The translations under genes were made by a program, and so were the position numbers. 64,000 nt of DNA, from assembly GCF_003430825.1 (NCBI RefSeq), contig NZ_CP024047.1, positions 3,410,001 to 3,474,000 on the forward strand. The letters are read 5' to 3'. Shown here piece after piece: positions 1 to 10,052 of this stretch (position 1 is its first letter; every line of letters starts with the position of its first letter). Source of the DNA: Natrarchaeobaculum sulfurireducens. GTDB taxonomy: Archaea > Halobacteriota > Halobacteria > Halobacteriales > Natrialbaceae. Below the pieces are notes generated by a model. The model was not told the DNA's origin, ran no database searches, and worked only from the letters and a program-made list of their open reading frames with translations.

Positions 1-1
1 C

Positions 2-1042
<1,041 letters not shown>

Positions 1043-1146
1043 ACGCACTGGTTTCTCGAGGACGTTCACCTCGAGCACCGGATTCGGAACCTGGATCGGT
1101 TTTGAACACACGGCAGTTGTATCGTGGACATGTAGCTGCGCACGAT

Positions 1147-1329
1147 GTGCGCGGAACTCGAGATCGACGATCGGACGACGACGTACTCGAGTCCCTGCAG
1201 GCGGAAATTCGACGAGAAACTGGGCGATACGTGACGAAAGGAAAGCTTCTAGAACGGATCGTCGCCAACGCCTCCGAATCGGACGACGTAGCATCGCTGT
1301 TCGACGAGAGCCCGGCTACCGACGACTAA
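1147..1329 (+). CDS. Small conserved-looking protein, possibly frameshifted
   Basis: The frame ending at 1329 encodes about 60 residues with a helical, charged core (VLESLQAEIRRETGRYVTKG, then KLLERIVANA) of the kind seen in small haloarchaeal DNA-binding or antitoxin-like proteins. GTG at 1147 gives a full reading frame. However, an ATG at 1145 in the next frame gives MCAELEIDDR, a more natural acidic N-terminus. A TATA-like TTGTATCG at 1117-1124 lies about 25 bases before both starts. The gene may therefore be a one-base frameshift product. Function is unknown; a ribbon-helix-helix role is only a guess. Confidence 0.4.
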   Translation: MRGTRDRRSDDDVLESLQAEIRRETGRYVTKGKLLERIVANASESDDVASLFDESPATDD

Positions 1330-1394
1330 GTCGAGTACAGAACGAACGACCGGACTCGATTACCGGCAGAAAAGCTCGTTCGTAACCGAGGTGA

Positions 1395-3596
1395 TCAGTC
1401 CGCTGCGACTTCGAGGTTCGCCTCTTCTTCGGCGCCAATGGCCTCGACGATGAGTTCGGCGACGTCGACGATCTCGATCTCGTCCTCGTAGCCGCCCGTT
1501 TTGCGGCCGTCCTCGTACATCGTCATGCACATCGGACAGGCGACGACGAATTTTTCGATGTCTGCGCCAGCGTCGGTATCCTCGAGCGCCTCGCGGATGC
1601 GTTCTTCGCTGGGTTTTGGCTCTTCTTCGAAGTCCATCCAGAGGCCGCCACCGCCACCACCACAGCAGAAGGCGTTGGCACGGTTGCGTGGCATCTCGTC
1701 GAGCGTACAGCCCGTTGCCTTGATGAGTTCGCGCGGGGCCTCGTACTCGTCGTTGTACCGACCGAGGTGACACGGGTCGTGATACGTGACGGTGTAGTCG
1801 AGTTCGGTGCCGGAGAGCTCGAGTGTGCCTTCCGTGACGAGTTCTTCGACGGCCTGGGTCCAGTGGAGGACCTCGATTTCGCCGTCTTCGTTCCACTGCT
1901 CTTCGATTTCGAACGGCATCATCGGGTCGTCAGCGAACTCCTCGAAGTCGACCTCCGGATACTCGTTTTTGAACGTGTTGTACGAGTGGGGATCGGTACA
2001 GACGATCTTCTCGAACTCACAGTCCTCCCAGGTCTCGACGTGGTGGCCGGCGAGTTCGACGTAGAGGAACTCTTCGCCGACGCGGCGGATGTCGTTGCCG
2101 TCGTACTTTTCGTCGTCGAAGAGGATCCCGAAGCTGACGTCGGCTTCTTTCAGGATCGTCGCCAGCGAGCGAGCGACCTGCTTGTTGCGCTCGTCGTAGC
2201 TCGGGAAGTCGCCAACGTACCAGAGGTACTCGACGTCCTCCTCGCGAGCGTCGGAGACGTCGAACTCGAGGTCGTCGGCCCAGTCGCCCCGCGAGCGCGG
2301 CGAGTCGCCGAACGTGTTGCCGTTTTGCATGACGTTCTGGAAGACGTCTTGCATGCTGGGGGCGATGTCGCCCTGGTCGGTCATCTGGCGGTTGAGTCGC
2401 GTAAAGGACTGGAGGTGTTCGATCTCGACGGGACAGGCGTCCATACAGGCCATACAGGCCATACAGGACTCCATCGTCTCGGTGTTGATCACCGAGGTGC
2501 CGCCGTCGGCGACGATCGCCTTCTCGTCGCCGCCGTTGTCGAGTTCCTCACGGTACTTTTTCAGGTCGAGGATGACGTTGCGTGGGTCGAGCGGTCGGTC
2601 GGAAGCCTTCGCGGGGCAGACCGACGAACAGCGGCCACACTTGGTACAGGCATCCTGATCGAGCAGTTCGGACCAGGTGAAGTCGTCGATGGACTCGGCG
2701 TTGGTCGCATCCAGATCAGCCGGAACGTTGGGCAGGCGTTTGCCCGCTTTCTCGTCGCGAACGACGACGTTCGCGAACGACGAGAGCATGTGGAACGGCT
2801 TGGCGTAGGGAATCCACGCGATGAAGAACAACGCGACCAGCGAGTGCTTCCACCAGACGAGCCAGTGAATCGTCTCGGCGTTGAAACCGGCGTGGGCGAG
2901 TGCGACGTAGTCGCTCGGATTGCCCGCGGCGCCGGTCGTGGGCACGCCAATCGCCTGGAACACCAGCGCAATGGCGTAGCCGACGAAGCTGACGACCTCG
3001 TGTTCTGGCATGCCGGTTACGTAGATTCGAGCGCCCTCGAGCAGGAAGCCACCGACGCCGAGGACGAACAGTGTCCAGATGAAGATATCGTCCTCGAGAG
3101 AGGTGTGTCGCCCCCAGAGACGGTGGTTACGCACCCAGTAGCGACGATACATCGCCATCCCGATTCCGACGACGAACAGCAGTCCCATCGCGTCGACGAT
3201 GAACTGGTAGGCGAGATAGAAGTCGCCCTCCCAGAAGACGATGCCGAAGAGCAACTCGGTACCGTACTGCTCGACGGCGAGGATCGTCGTCGCGATCAGC
3301 AGCGTCAGGAAGCCCCAGAGGATAAACGAGTGCATCAGGCCGCCGTAGAGGTCGCGATTGAAGTTCTTCTCGTTCGAGAGGACGGTCTTGGTTGCGCTGA
3401 CGATCCGACTCGAGAGGTCGTTGAGTCTGTCGAAGGGGTCGTCGTCGCCCGCCGCGTACCGGCTGAATCGCTGGTACACGCCGAAGGCGAACACCGCAAT
3501 GGTGATAACGACCAGCAGGTAGAACAGCAGGTACTCGGTGTTGCTGATCCCCAAGTACGTCTCCCGTCCCACCTCCGATTGCGCTACAACGTTCAT
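1395..3596 (-). CDS. Membrane-bound (Fe-S) oxidoreductase, HdrD/GlpC-related
   Basis: A large respiratory-type electron carrier of 733 residues. The N-terminal third has several membrane helices resembling a cytochrome b/nitrate reductase gamma-type domain (it begins MNVVAQSEVGRETYLG). It is followed by two [4Fe-4S] motifs (CTKCGRCSSVCP and CMACMACMDACP) and a C-terminal heterodisulfide-reductase-type region with two cysteine-rich CCG motifs (CHLGRY...FCCGGGGGG and CPMC). The family moves electrons between a soluble donor, often electron-transfer flavoprotein or a dehydrogenase, and the quinone pool; the actual donor is unknown. The start at 3596 was chosen over 3635 because a TATA-like AGAATTAAGT lies at 3621-3630, the right spacing for a leaderless transcript. 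Confidence 0.9.
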   Translation of the reverse strand: MNVVAQSEVGRETYLGISNTEYLLFYLLVVITIAVFAFGVYQRFSRYAAGDDDPFDRLNDLSSRIVSATKTVLSNEKNFNRDLYGGLMHSFILWGFLTLLIATTILAVEQYGTELLFGIVFWEGDFYLAYQFIVDAMGLLFVVGIGMAMYRRYWVRNHRLWGRHTSLEDDIFIWTLFVLGVGGFLLEGARIYVTGMPEHEVVSFVGYAIALVFQAIGVPTTGAAGNPSDYVALAHAGFNAETIHWLVWWKHSLVALFFIAWIPYAKPFHMLSSFANVVVRDEKAGKRLPNVPADLDATNAESIDDFTWSELLDQDACTKCGRCSSVCPAKASDRPLDPRNVILDLKKYREELDNGGDEKAIVADGGTSVINTETMESCMACMACMDACPVEIEHLQSFTRLNRQMTDQGDIAPSMQDVFQNVMQNGNTFGDSPRSRGDWADDLEFDVSDAREEDVEYLWYVGDFPSYDERNKQVARSLATILKEADVSFGILFDDEKYDGNDIRRVGEEFLYVELAGHHVETWEDCEFEKIVCTDPHSYNTFKNEYPEVDFEEFADDPMMPFEIEEQWNEDGEIEVLHWTQAVEELVTEGTLELSGTELDYTVTYHDPCHLGRYNDEYEAPRELIKATGCTLDEMPRNRANAFCCGGGGGGLWMDFEEEPKPSEERIREALEDTDAGADIEKFVVACPMCMTMYEDGRKTGGYEDEIEIVDVAELIVEAIGAEEEANLEVAAD

Positions 3597-3620
3597 GTGT
3601 AAGGACGTGCGGGGACGAGA

Positions 3621-3630
3621 CTTAATTCTT
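3621..3630 (-). promoter_or_regulatory. TATA-like box of the (Fe-S) oxidoreductase gene
   Basis: AGAATTAAGT on the minus strand, centred about 29 bases before the ATG at 3596. The spacing fits an archaeal TATA box driving a leaderless transcript and decides the start codon of that gene. Confidence 0.6.
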
Positions 3631-3745
3631 GTCACACCTTCTCGAAGGGGTTCCCGATGCAGTCTTGCGTAAATTTACCATCTATTGTCAGTTTATAATT
3701 GTTGACGGTGTTCGATCTATCCGGCCGACGCAATCTGGCAACAGG

Positions 3746-3753
3746 CTTATATA
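3746..3753 (+). promoter_or_regulatory. TATA box of the CmI4-like gene
   Basis: CTTATATA, centred 28 bases before the ATG at 3778. It is one of the clearest archaeal TATA boxes in the window and implies a leaderless mRNA. Confidence 0.7.
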
Positions 3754-3777
3754 GGCGCCCGTCGGGAGTGTCCACTC

Positions 3778-4368
3778 ATGAACGAAAAGACGGAAGAACT
3801 CCGGGACATCTTCACCGACGTTACCGACGGCGAAGAGACGATTACCGAATCCCAGGAGGACACTCGCGGCTCGCTCCCGACCGACGATCGATCCGAACGA
3901 GAACGCCTCGAGAACGTCGTCACACAGATGCTCGAGCGCTACAGCTTCGAAACGTCACTATCGACCGACGACCTCATCGGGGTCGCCAGAGGGTTTTACG
4001 ATGATAAGAGCGACGGCGACGTCGCCGACGACCTCGAGACCGACGAGGGAACGGTGTTCGAGGCCCGCATGTCGTTGCACCTCATTGGGGAGGACGACGC
4101 CGACGAGGTCGACTTGGTCGCGATTCGCAGCCGCGACGAGAGTGACGCCACCCTCGCCGACGAGTACGACGTCACCAAGGCCCAGATCCAGCGCTACCGT
4201 CGCGTCGCTGAGGCTCAGGACGAATCCCGAGCAGCCAACGACCGGTACCGTGACGAGTTCGATAGCATTCTCGCCGACGCTGACCTTTCCTCGCACATGA
4301 CCACCGACGTCCGTGAAGACGGCCTCGAGGACGCGACCGAAGGGATGGAGACGGACGTAGAGTTCTGA
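3778..4368 (+). CDS. Conditioned-medium-induced protein 4 (CmI4)-like protein
   Basis: An acidic, soluble 196-residue protein. The N-terminus (MNEKTEELRDIFTDVTDGEE) and central segment resemble the haloarchaeal proteins annotated as conditioned-medium-induced protein 4, as far as I recall them. Two regions look like helix-turn-helix modules: about residues 60-95 (DDLIGVARGFYDDKSDGDVA) and 115-145 (DATLADEYDVTKAQIQRYRR), so a DNA-binding or regulatory role is plausible. No catalytic motif is visible. It has its own promoter and is not in an operon. The biochemical role is not known; the name rests on remembered similarity. Confidence 0.65.
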   Translation: MNEKTEELRDIFTDVTDGEETITESQEDTRGSLPTDDRSERERLENVVTQMLERYSFETSLSTDDLIGVARGFYDDKSDGDVADDLETDEGTVFEARMSLHLIGEDDADEVDLVAIRSRDESDATLADEYDVTKAQIQRYRRVAEAQDESRAANDRYRDEFDSILADADLSSHMTTDVREDGLEDATEGMETDVEF

Positions 4369-4599
4369 AATCCGAGAGGTCGTTTCTGGTACTGTTGAAA
4401 CCCGTTTACATAACAAACACTGGCCGCGACTGTCGCCTCGTCGAGAAACGACGGCCGGAACGCCAGCGATCTGTTCCAGCCCCACACTGTCCGCACAACC
4501 AGCCACAACCGCGTCTCCTCATCGATTGACGATCCAGACTGCAATTGTGCCATGTTACCAGCACACTACTTTATTGTGCATGGTCTATAATATCAGGAC

Positions 4600-4998
4600 A
4601 TGCCAGCGTACCGTCAGCAAGATCCCGAACTGGTCGTCAGACGATGGGACCGCGTGTTCGACGCCCTCTCAGCCGAACCGCGACGACAACTCGTCGATGC
4701 GCTAATGGACGTCCCCGACGACGGCTGGGTCCAGTTGCCGGATGCGGCCGTAACTCCCGCTATAGAAACGAGCCTCGAGACGCTCCACCTCGAGTTACAA
4801 CACCAGCACCTCCCGTTGCTCGCAGACGGCGGCTACGTCGAGTGGGAGCGAACGCCGTTTTCGGTCACCCGCGGGCCGCGGTTCGACGAGGTCCGAATCG
4901 TCCTCGACGGACTGTACGCAAACGCAACCGACATCCCCGTGCGTCTGGTCGCCGGCTGCCAGACGCTCGAGGAGAAAGTCGAGCAGACCGAGTTCTGA
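4600..4998 (+). CDS. Haloarchaeal winged-helix (DUF7344-like) protein
   Basis: A 132-residue protein with an ArsR/DUF7344-type winged helix in its first 90 residues: VFDALSAEPRRQLVDALMDV forms the first helices and HLELQHQHLPLLADGGYVEW the recognition region and wing. Such proteins are putative transcription regulators in haloarchaea. A TATA-like CTACTTTATTG lies at about 4566-4576. There is no sensor domain or metal motif, so neither ligand nor target can be predicted. The following HD hydrolase is on the same strand after 50 bases and may be cotranscribed. Confidence 0.7.
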   Translation: MPAYRQQDPELVVRRWDRVFDALSAEPRRQLVDALMDVPDDGWVQLPDAAVTPAIETSLETLHLELQHQHLPLLADGGYVEWERTPFSVTRGPRFDEVRIVLDGLYANATDIPVRLVAGCQTLEEKVEQTEF

Positions 4999-5048
4999 CT
5001 GAGGGCGGCGACGGTACGTTTACGACTGGCTCGTCGAAAGGCACGTGC

Positions 5049-5681
5049 ATGCTCGAGACGGTTCGCAGCCACGCCCGATCGTACTTCGAGGACGCGCCCG
5101 CAGCCCACGACTGGCACCACGTCGAGCGTGTCGAGACGATCGCCGAGACGCTCCTGGAACGCCATCCAGAGCGGGCAGACAACCACGTCGTGAAACTCGC
5201 CGTCTACCTCCACGACATCGGTCGGGAGCGAGAAGACCGCGGCGAGGTCGACTGCCACGCGGAGTGGGGCGCCGACGAGGCAGGACGGATTCTCGCGGAC
5301 GTCGGCGCTGCCGACGAAACGATCGAGTGCGTCCGCCACTGCGTGCGCGCTCACCGCTACTCGAACGACGTCGAACCGACAACGCTCGAGGCGGCGCTCG
5401 TCGCCGACGCGGACAACCTCGACGCGCTCGGTGCGGTCGGGATCGGGCGCGTGTTCGCCCACGGGGCGGTCGTCGGCTCACCCCTCTACGACCCCGCGGT
5501 CCCGCTCGAGGCCGACGAGTCGGCCGCGGGAACGACCCAGTACAATCACCTCCACAAGAAGATCCTCACGCTTCCCGAACGGATGTACACCGACGTCGGC
5601 CGCGAACTCGCCGACGACCGCGCCGCGTTCGTTCGGGCGTACGTCGACCGCTTCGAGCGGGAGATCGACGGCGAACGGTAA
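5049..5681 (+). CDS. HD-domain phosphohydrolase
   Basis: A 210-residue metal-dependent hydrolase of the HD superfamily, which acts on nucleotides or other phosphate esters. Metal ligands are visible as HDWHHVE near residue 20, HDIGRE near residue 57, a later HCVRAH and DADNLDALG. The C-terminal region with HLHKKILTLPERM matches the YpgQ/YedJ-like branch of the family. The start ATG at 5049 gives the natural N-terminus MLETVRSHARSYF; longer readings upstream overlap the winged-helix gene. Substrate unknown. Confidence 0.85.
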   Translation: MLETVRSHARSYFEDAPAAHDWHHVERVETIAETLLERHPERADNHVVKLAVYLHDIGREREDRGEVDCHAEWGADEAGRILADVGAADETIECVRHCVRAHRYSNDVEPTTLEAALVADADNLDALGAVGIGRVFAHGAVVGSPLYDPAVPLEADESAAGTTQYNHLHKKILTLPERMYTDVGRELADDRAAFVRAYVDRFEREIDGER

Positions 5682-5770
5682 GCCGTTTTCCACCCAGTCA
5701 CTGTCGGTGACCGAACCCGTCGACGCTGCGTAACCGATTTCGATATCGAGTCACGGTGAGCCCCGGAATC

Positions 5771-5778
5771 CTTTTACA
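5771..5778 (+). promoter_or_regulatory. TATA-like box of the Fe-S scaffold gene
   Basis: CTTTTACA, about 30 bases before the ATG at 5805; consistent with a leaderless transcript. Confidence 0.5.
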
Positions 5779-5804
5779 ACACAGCGGTCTATTCCGGGAT
5801 ACCG

Positions 5805-6224
5805 ATGGGACTGGGCTCAGACATGTACAGACAGCAGATCCTCGACCACTACAAGAACCCCCGGAACTACGGGGAACTCGAGGATCCGACGTTCTCCCAC
5901 GTCGGCGAGAACCCGATGTGTGGCGACGAGATTCGAATGGACGTCAATCTCGCCGACGACGGCGAGACGATCGAGCAGGTCGCGTTTACCGGCGACGGCT
6001 GTGCCATCAGCCAGGCATCGGCGAGTATGCTCTCGAGCGAACTCCAGGGCAAGACCGTCGAGGGACTGCTCGAGATGGACCGCGACGACGTCGTCGACAT
6101 GCTCGGCGTCGACATCTCCCCGATGCGCGTCAAGTGTGCCGTCCTGGCTGAAAAAGTCGCTCAGGACGGCGCGGAGATCTATCAGGGCGACCTCGAGAAA
6201 GACAGGACGACGACCGAAGACTAG
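5805..6224 (+). CDS. Iron-sulfur cluster assembly scaffold, SufU/IscU family
   Basis: A 139-residue scaffold-type protein of Fe-S cluster biogenesis. It starts MGLGSDMYRQQILDHYKNPR, the typical SufU N-terminus, and keeps the three cysteine ligands in the expected places: NPMCGD, GDGCAIS and VKCAVLAEK. SufU proteins accept sulfur from a cysteine desulfurase, through a zinc-bound cysteine, or hold a nascent cluster. No SufS, SufB or SufC gene lies nearby, so partners must be encoded elsewhere. Start chosen at the ATG behind a TATA-like box. Confidence 0.93.
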   Translation: MGLGSDMYRQQILDHYKNPRNYGELEDPTFSHVGENPMCGDEIRMDVNLADDGETIEQVAFTGDGCAISQASASMLSSELQGKTVEGLLEMDRDDVVDMLGVDISPMRVKCAVLAEKVAQDGAEIYQGDLEKDRTTTED

Positions 6225-6507
6225 CGGCTACCGGTTTCGGCTCGAGTCGATTGGGGTGGGTGTCCACCCGGTATGATGCGCCGATGAGCGCCTGCTGGGC
6301 CTCGGCTCCGGCGGATGCGCTGACGAACCGATCGCCGCCCGTGACCGACGACGCTTCAGCCGGTGGGCTCGGCTCGCTGGTCACCGCGTGCAGACATGCA
6401 CCCGACTCCGATGGTTCGAAGGTGGTGAAGGCGGGACTGACGCCGCCATCACGAACGAGAATCGGCCGCTCGAGGCGTCAGAAAACGAGGGTTGGGGCAG
6501 TGTAGCG

Positions 6508-7539
6508 TTACTCGGGCTTTAATCCGACGTCCTCGACGCGCATGACGGCCTCGCCGTCGGCGAGGTTCGGCGCGTCGACCAGGCGGACGATCCGCTTGTC
6601 GCCTTTGGACTTGCGCAGGTAGATGCGGAACGTCGACTTGTGGCCGAGGATGTTGCCACCGATGGGTTTCGTCGGGTCGCCGAAGAAGGCGTCGGGGTTC
6701 GAGGTGACCTGGTTGGTGACGATGACGGCGGCGTTGTAGAGATTGCCGACCTTGTCGATATCGTGGAGGTGTTTGTTGAGCTTCTGCTGGCGGTTCGCGA
6801 GTTCGCCACGGCCGACGTACTCCGCACGGAAGTGTGCCGTAAGCGAGTCGACACAGAGCAGGCGAACGGGATACTCGGAGTCTTCGTGCTCGCTCGCGAG
6901 TTCTTTGGCTTTCTCTGCGAGGAGCATCTGGTGGTTCGAGTTGAACGCCTTCGCGACGTGGATGTACTCGAGCATCGAGTCGACGAGTTCGTCGAGTGCC
7001 GCCTCGTCGTTCGCCGAGCCTTCGATCTCGCGGTCTTCCATCGCTGCCTCGATGGCCTCATCCGGAAGCCCGCGGACCATGTCGTCGATCCGCTCGGGGC
7101 GGAACGTGTCCTCACTGTCGACGAAGATACAGGAGCCGTGGAGCCCGCCGACTTCCTTGGGAAGTTGAACGTTGACCGCCATCTGGTGGGTGACCTGGGA
7201 TTTCCCCGAGCCGAACTCGCCGTACACTTCGGTGATCGACTGGGTTTCGATGCCGCCACCGAGTAAGTCGTCGACCTCGTCGATGTGCCAGCTCAGTTTA
7301 CCGATCTTGTTCCGTCGCTCGAGGACGGTCGAGCCGGTCTCGAAGCCGCCGACGTCGGCGGCGTCTCGGGCTGCGCGGACGATGTCGCCAGCCGTGGAGT
7401 CGCCGACGTCGGCCGTGTTCGACAGCTCTGCGGGAGCAGCGACGGCCAGGCTTTCGAACGAGTCGTAGCCTGCGTCTTTGAGTTTTTCTGCGGTCGCCGG
7501 TCCGACGCCAGGGAGTTCCTCGAGATCTGCTTCGGGCAT
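6508..7539 (-). CDS. radA: DNA repair and recombination protein RadA
   Basis: The archaeal RecA/Rad51 recombinase, 343 residues, which forms filaments on single-stranded DNA and catalyses strand exchange. It has an N-terminal helix-hairpin-helix domain ([20 protein letters not shown]), Walker A GEFGSGKS near residue 110, and Walker B with the following loop [20 protein letters not shown]. The DNA-binding loop region [16 protein letters not shown] and the [18 protein letters not shown] segment follow. Length is normal and no intein is present. A TATA-like GGGTTTATCAGG lies at 7561-7572 before the ATG at 7539. Confidence 0.97.
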   Translation of the reverse strand: MPEADLEELPGVGPATAEKLKDAGYDSFESLAVAAPAELSNTADVGDSTAGDIVRAARDAADVGGFETGSTVLERRNKIGKLSWHIDEVDDLLGGGIETQSITEVYGEFGSGKSQVTHQMAVNVQLPKEVGGLHGSCIFVDSEDTFRPERIDDMVRGLPDEAIEAAMEDREIEGSANDEAALDELVDSMLEYIHVAKAFNSNHQMLLAEKAKELASEHEDSEYPVRLLCVDSLTAHFRAEYVGRGELANRQQKLNKHLHDIDKVGNLYNAAVIVTNQVTSNPDAFFGDPTKPIGGNILGHKSTFRIYLRKSKGDKRIVRLVDAPNLADGEAVMRVEDVGLKPE

Positions 7540-7897
7540 ACTCCACCGTTGTGCGGGACCCCTGATAAACCCTCGTTAACAGGGGAGTGAAAGTGAAACT
7601 GGACGACGGCGTGGGGCCACTCGAGAGAGCTATTCGGAAACCGGACAGTAGTGGGGACGAGACCATCGAATAGCCGTGACAGTTGGACGAGCTAATCGAC
7701 GTCTCGATGGCCGTCGACGGTGCTCATATGTGTGTCGATGACAGCCACGTCCGAGTCCGGCGGCTCGGGTGGGGCGACTTCCTTCAGGACCGACTGTTAC
7801 GGCCGATCGTTCGCGACTGCCGACCCGTCGTCACAGCCGACTGTGGGTTCGATCGACGGACGAGCAAGGCGAGTATCGGGGCTTGACCCGAGGCGAT
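7540..7897. other. Intergenic region between radA and the PQQ-repeat protein gene
   Basis: It holds the radA promoter at its left end. A short frame at 7683-7886 has haloarchaeal base composition but no recognisable motif and no clear promoter, so I do not call it a gene. It also contains the downstream flank of the beta-propeller gene. Confidence 0.5.
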
Positions 7898-9061
7898 TTA
7901 TCTCGAGGGCTGGTCGGCGGGTGACCACTCGAGACAGTAGAGTCGCTCGTCCTCGCAAGGGACGAACAGACGGGTGGCACCGACTGCAGGGGTGTTCGTG
8001 ACCGGGCCGTCGGCGGCGAAGTACCACCAGTGATCGTACCGATGAGCGTCAATCCCGTAGACGGAGCCGGTCGTGTCGGCGGCGCAGACGACGTTGCCGA
8101 CGACGACGGGTGAGGCACGGATCTCGCCGTCCAGCGCCAGTCCCTTCTTCGAGAACAGCCAGCCGCGGACCTTCCGTCGGCCGAACGTCGTGTCAGTGAC
8201 GTGGACGTAGCCGTCGGCCGCACCGACGAACGTAGTTCCCTCCTCGAAGTCCACGTCGGTCGTCGGCACCTCGTCGACGGCGACCGTCTCCCCGGTGAGG
8301 ACCGTCACGGACGCGGTAAACGGATCACGGGTCTTGTAGGTGAACCACGACTGGCCGTCCGCGCCGTCGAGCGCGAGCAGTCGGCCAGCGTCGTCCGCGA
8401 CGTATACGCGACCGTCGGCGATCGTCGGACCACCGGCGACGACCCCGTCGGTCGGAACCTCCCACACCGACTCGCCGTCTTCGGCCTCGAGCGCCAGGAC
8501 GGTCTCCTCGTCGGTGGCGACGAAGACGCGGGGGCCGCTCCACTCGCGGTCGTCGGCGACTGCGGGCGAACCGGCGACCGCTCCCTCTGTCTCGTGTGTC
8601 CACAGCAGGTCGCCGGTTTCGGCCGTGAGCACCGAGAGCCCGTCGGCGTGGCCGACGAACAGCCGCCCGCCCTCGAGCGTCGGCGCTCCAGCGAGCGCAC
8701 CCGACACCTCGACGTCCCATCGAGGGTCACCCGTCGCAGGATCGACCGCGCGGACCGTTCCGTCCTCGGTAGCGAAGTACACGAACTCACGCGTGACGAC
8801 CGGCGCGGTCTCGGTCGACAGCGTCGTCTCGACGGTCCAGCGTCGGCGCCCCGTCTCGGCCTCGAGCGCGTACAGGTTTCCACGGGTCGTCCCGACGTAG
8901 ACGGTGTCGTGGTCACAGACCGGCGTTCCGACGGGGCCGGTCAGATCGACCGTCCACGCCTCCTCGATTCGGCGTGGCCCCTCGCGGTCGGCACTGACTC
9001 CCGAATGGGAGGCGTCTCCCTTATACTGGTTCCAGTCGTCGAACTGGTGCAACTCACTCAC
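7898..9061 (-). CDS. PQQ-repeat beta-propeller protein (BamB-like)
   Basis: A 387-residue protein made of repeated blades of about 40 residues. Each has the pattern AxDxxTGxxxW, for example ALEAETGRRRWTVETTLS, AVDPATGDPRWDVEVSG and ALEAEDGESVWEVPTDG. This is the PQQ/BamB beta-propeller repeat. There is no signal peptide or lipobox, so it looks cytoplasmic or peripheral. Such haloarchaeal proteins are usually binding or scaffold proteins rather than quinoprotein dehydrogenases, whose metal- and PQQ-binding residues I do not see. Role unknown. Confidence 0.85.
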   Translation of the reverse strand: MSELHQFDDWNQYKGDASHSGVSADREGPRRIEEAWTVDLTGPVGTPVCDHDTVYVGTTRGNLYALEAETGRRRWTVETTLSTETAPVVTREFVYFATEDGTVRAVDPATGDPRWDVEVSGALAGAPTLEGGRLFVGHADGLSVLTAETGDLLWTHETEGAVAGSPAVADDREWSGPRVFVATDEETVLALEAEDGESVWEVPTDGVVAGGPTIADGRVYVADDAGRLLALDGADGQSWFTYKTRDPFTASVTVLTGETVAVDEVPTTDVDFEEGTTFVGAADGYVHVTDTTFGRRKVRGWLFSKKGLALDGEIRASPVVVGNVVCAADTTGSVYGIDAHRYDHWWYFAADGPVTNTPAVGATRLFVPCEDERLYCLEWSPADQPSR

Positions 9062-9158
9062 TGCTCGAGGATACCGAGCGAACCCGTATAATGGAGGTGG
9101 GTTCAGGTCGACGGCTACTGGAGCGACTGGACGTCAACGAACACGCCGTCACGTCCCG

Positions 9159-9812
9159 TTACTCCCAGGGATGAGTCCCGCTCGAACTCGGCCACAGCGG
9201 ATACCAGTACTCCTTCTCGCGTTCGATCTCGAGTTCGCCGTCGAGGGCCGACTCGAGTTTGAACTCCGCGCTCGAGTCGCGCTCGCGGCCGGGGCGGGGA
9301 GCGAACGGGTAGTAAGCCCCGCGGCGGAACGAGTAGATCCAGTAGGCCGTCCCGCCCGCTCCGGCGGCGTCGCCGCCTCCGTCACGATGGCGCGCTGCGC
9401 TATCGCCGCTCTCGTAGCCGAACACGGCCGCCAGCAGTCGCGAGCCGTAGCCGTGCTCGATGAACGTGTCGGCAGCGAAGTGCATGCTCGTGATCAGGTC
9501 CTCCGGGTCTGCGTCCTCGAGGACGACCCAGTGGTAGCCGTGGTCGTCCTCGGTGACGCGAAAGTCGGTTCCGGTGTCGGCCCGTCCGGCCTCGAGGATC
9601 GCCTCGACTTCGCCGACGGTCTCGCGGAAGCTGTGGGAGTCGACCCCGGAGAAACAGAGCGCCCCCACACCGAGGGAGTCGTAGCCCAGTTCGGCCTCCA
9701 TCGTCAGGTAGGCGGTGCTCATCCCGAAGAGGTCCTCGGGGTCGGCGTCGCGTCTGGCGTCGGCTTCGGCGCGCAACCCGAGGGCAGCACGGAGTCCGTC
9801 CAGCAGTCCCAT
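9159..9812 (-). CDS. pspAB: PspA-associated protein PspAB
   Basis: A 217-residue haloarchaeal protein that matches, from memory of the family, the protein named PspAB. Characteristic stretches are MGLLDGLRAALGLRAEAD, DPEDLFGMSTAYLTMEAELG, RVTEDDHGYHWVVLEDADPE and YWIYSFRRGAYYPFAP. The name links it to the PspA/Vipp1 membrane-stress system, although no PspA gene is in this window. A glycine- and charge-rich linker at about residues 140-155 interrupts the conserved blocks. No transmembrane segment or catalytic motif is visible. Confidence 0.75.
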   Translation of the reverse strand: MGLLDGLRAALGLRAEADARRDADPEDLFGMSTAYLTMEAELGYDSLGVGALCFSGVDSHSFRETVGEVEAILEAGRADTGTDFRVTEDDHGYHWVVLEDADPEDLITSMHFAADTFIEHGYGSRLLAAVFGYESGDSAARHRDGGGDAAGAGGTAYWIYSFRRGAYYPFAPRPGRERDSSAEFKLESALDGELEIEREKEYWYPLWPSSSGTHPWE

Positions 9813-10052
9813 ACACCCAGGAACGCACGCGATCCCTTAGAAGCCTCGTGTCGCGGGCGGTCGTCACCGGGAGAGAGATTCGCCCCGCCGTCGCGGGCAT
9901 GGGAAGTTCCTCGAGTCGGCCCGTCGAGTTTCGGCCGTTTGTTCGGAGCCGGTGAATAACAGCCGCTTTGACGCCCAGCACGGCCGTTATACGCCTCGAG
10001 ACCCTACTCGACTCGAGTAGCTAGCCGACCAGTTGCGACCCCCGATGCACCC

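Noticed and set aside
2438-2475. Short tandem ACAGGCCAT repeats as a microsatellite
   Set aside because: They encode the CMACMACMDACP ferredoxin motif of the (Fe-S) oxidoreductase; the repeat follows from the protein.
1767-3602. Long plus-strand open frame opposite the (Fe-S) oxidoreductase
   Set aside because: Antisense shadow; the minus-strand gene has full domain motifs.
6508-7539. Intein in radA
   Set aside because: Length and motif spacing are those of an intein-free RadA (343 residues).
7683-7886. Possible 67-residue gene
   Set aside because: No motif, no TATA box at the right distance, and codon positions look random.
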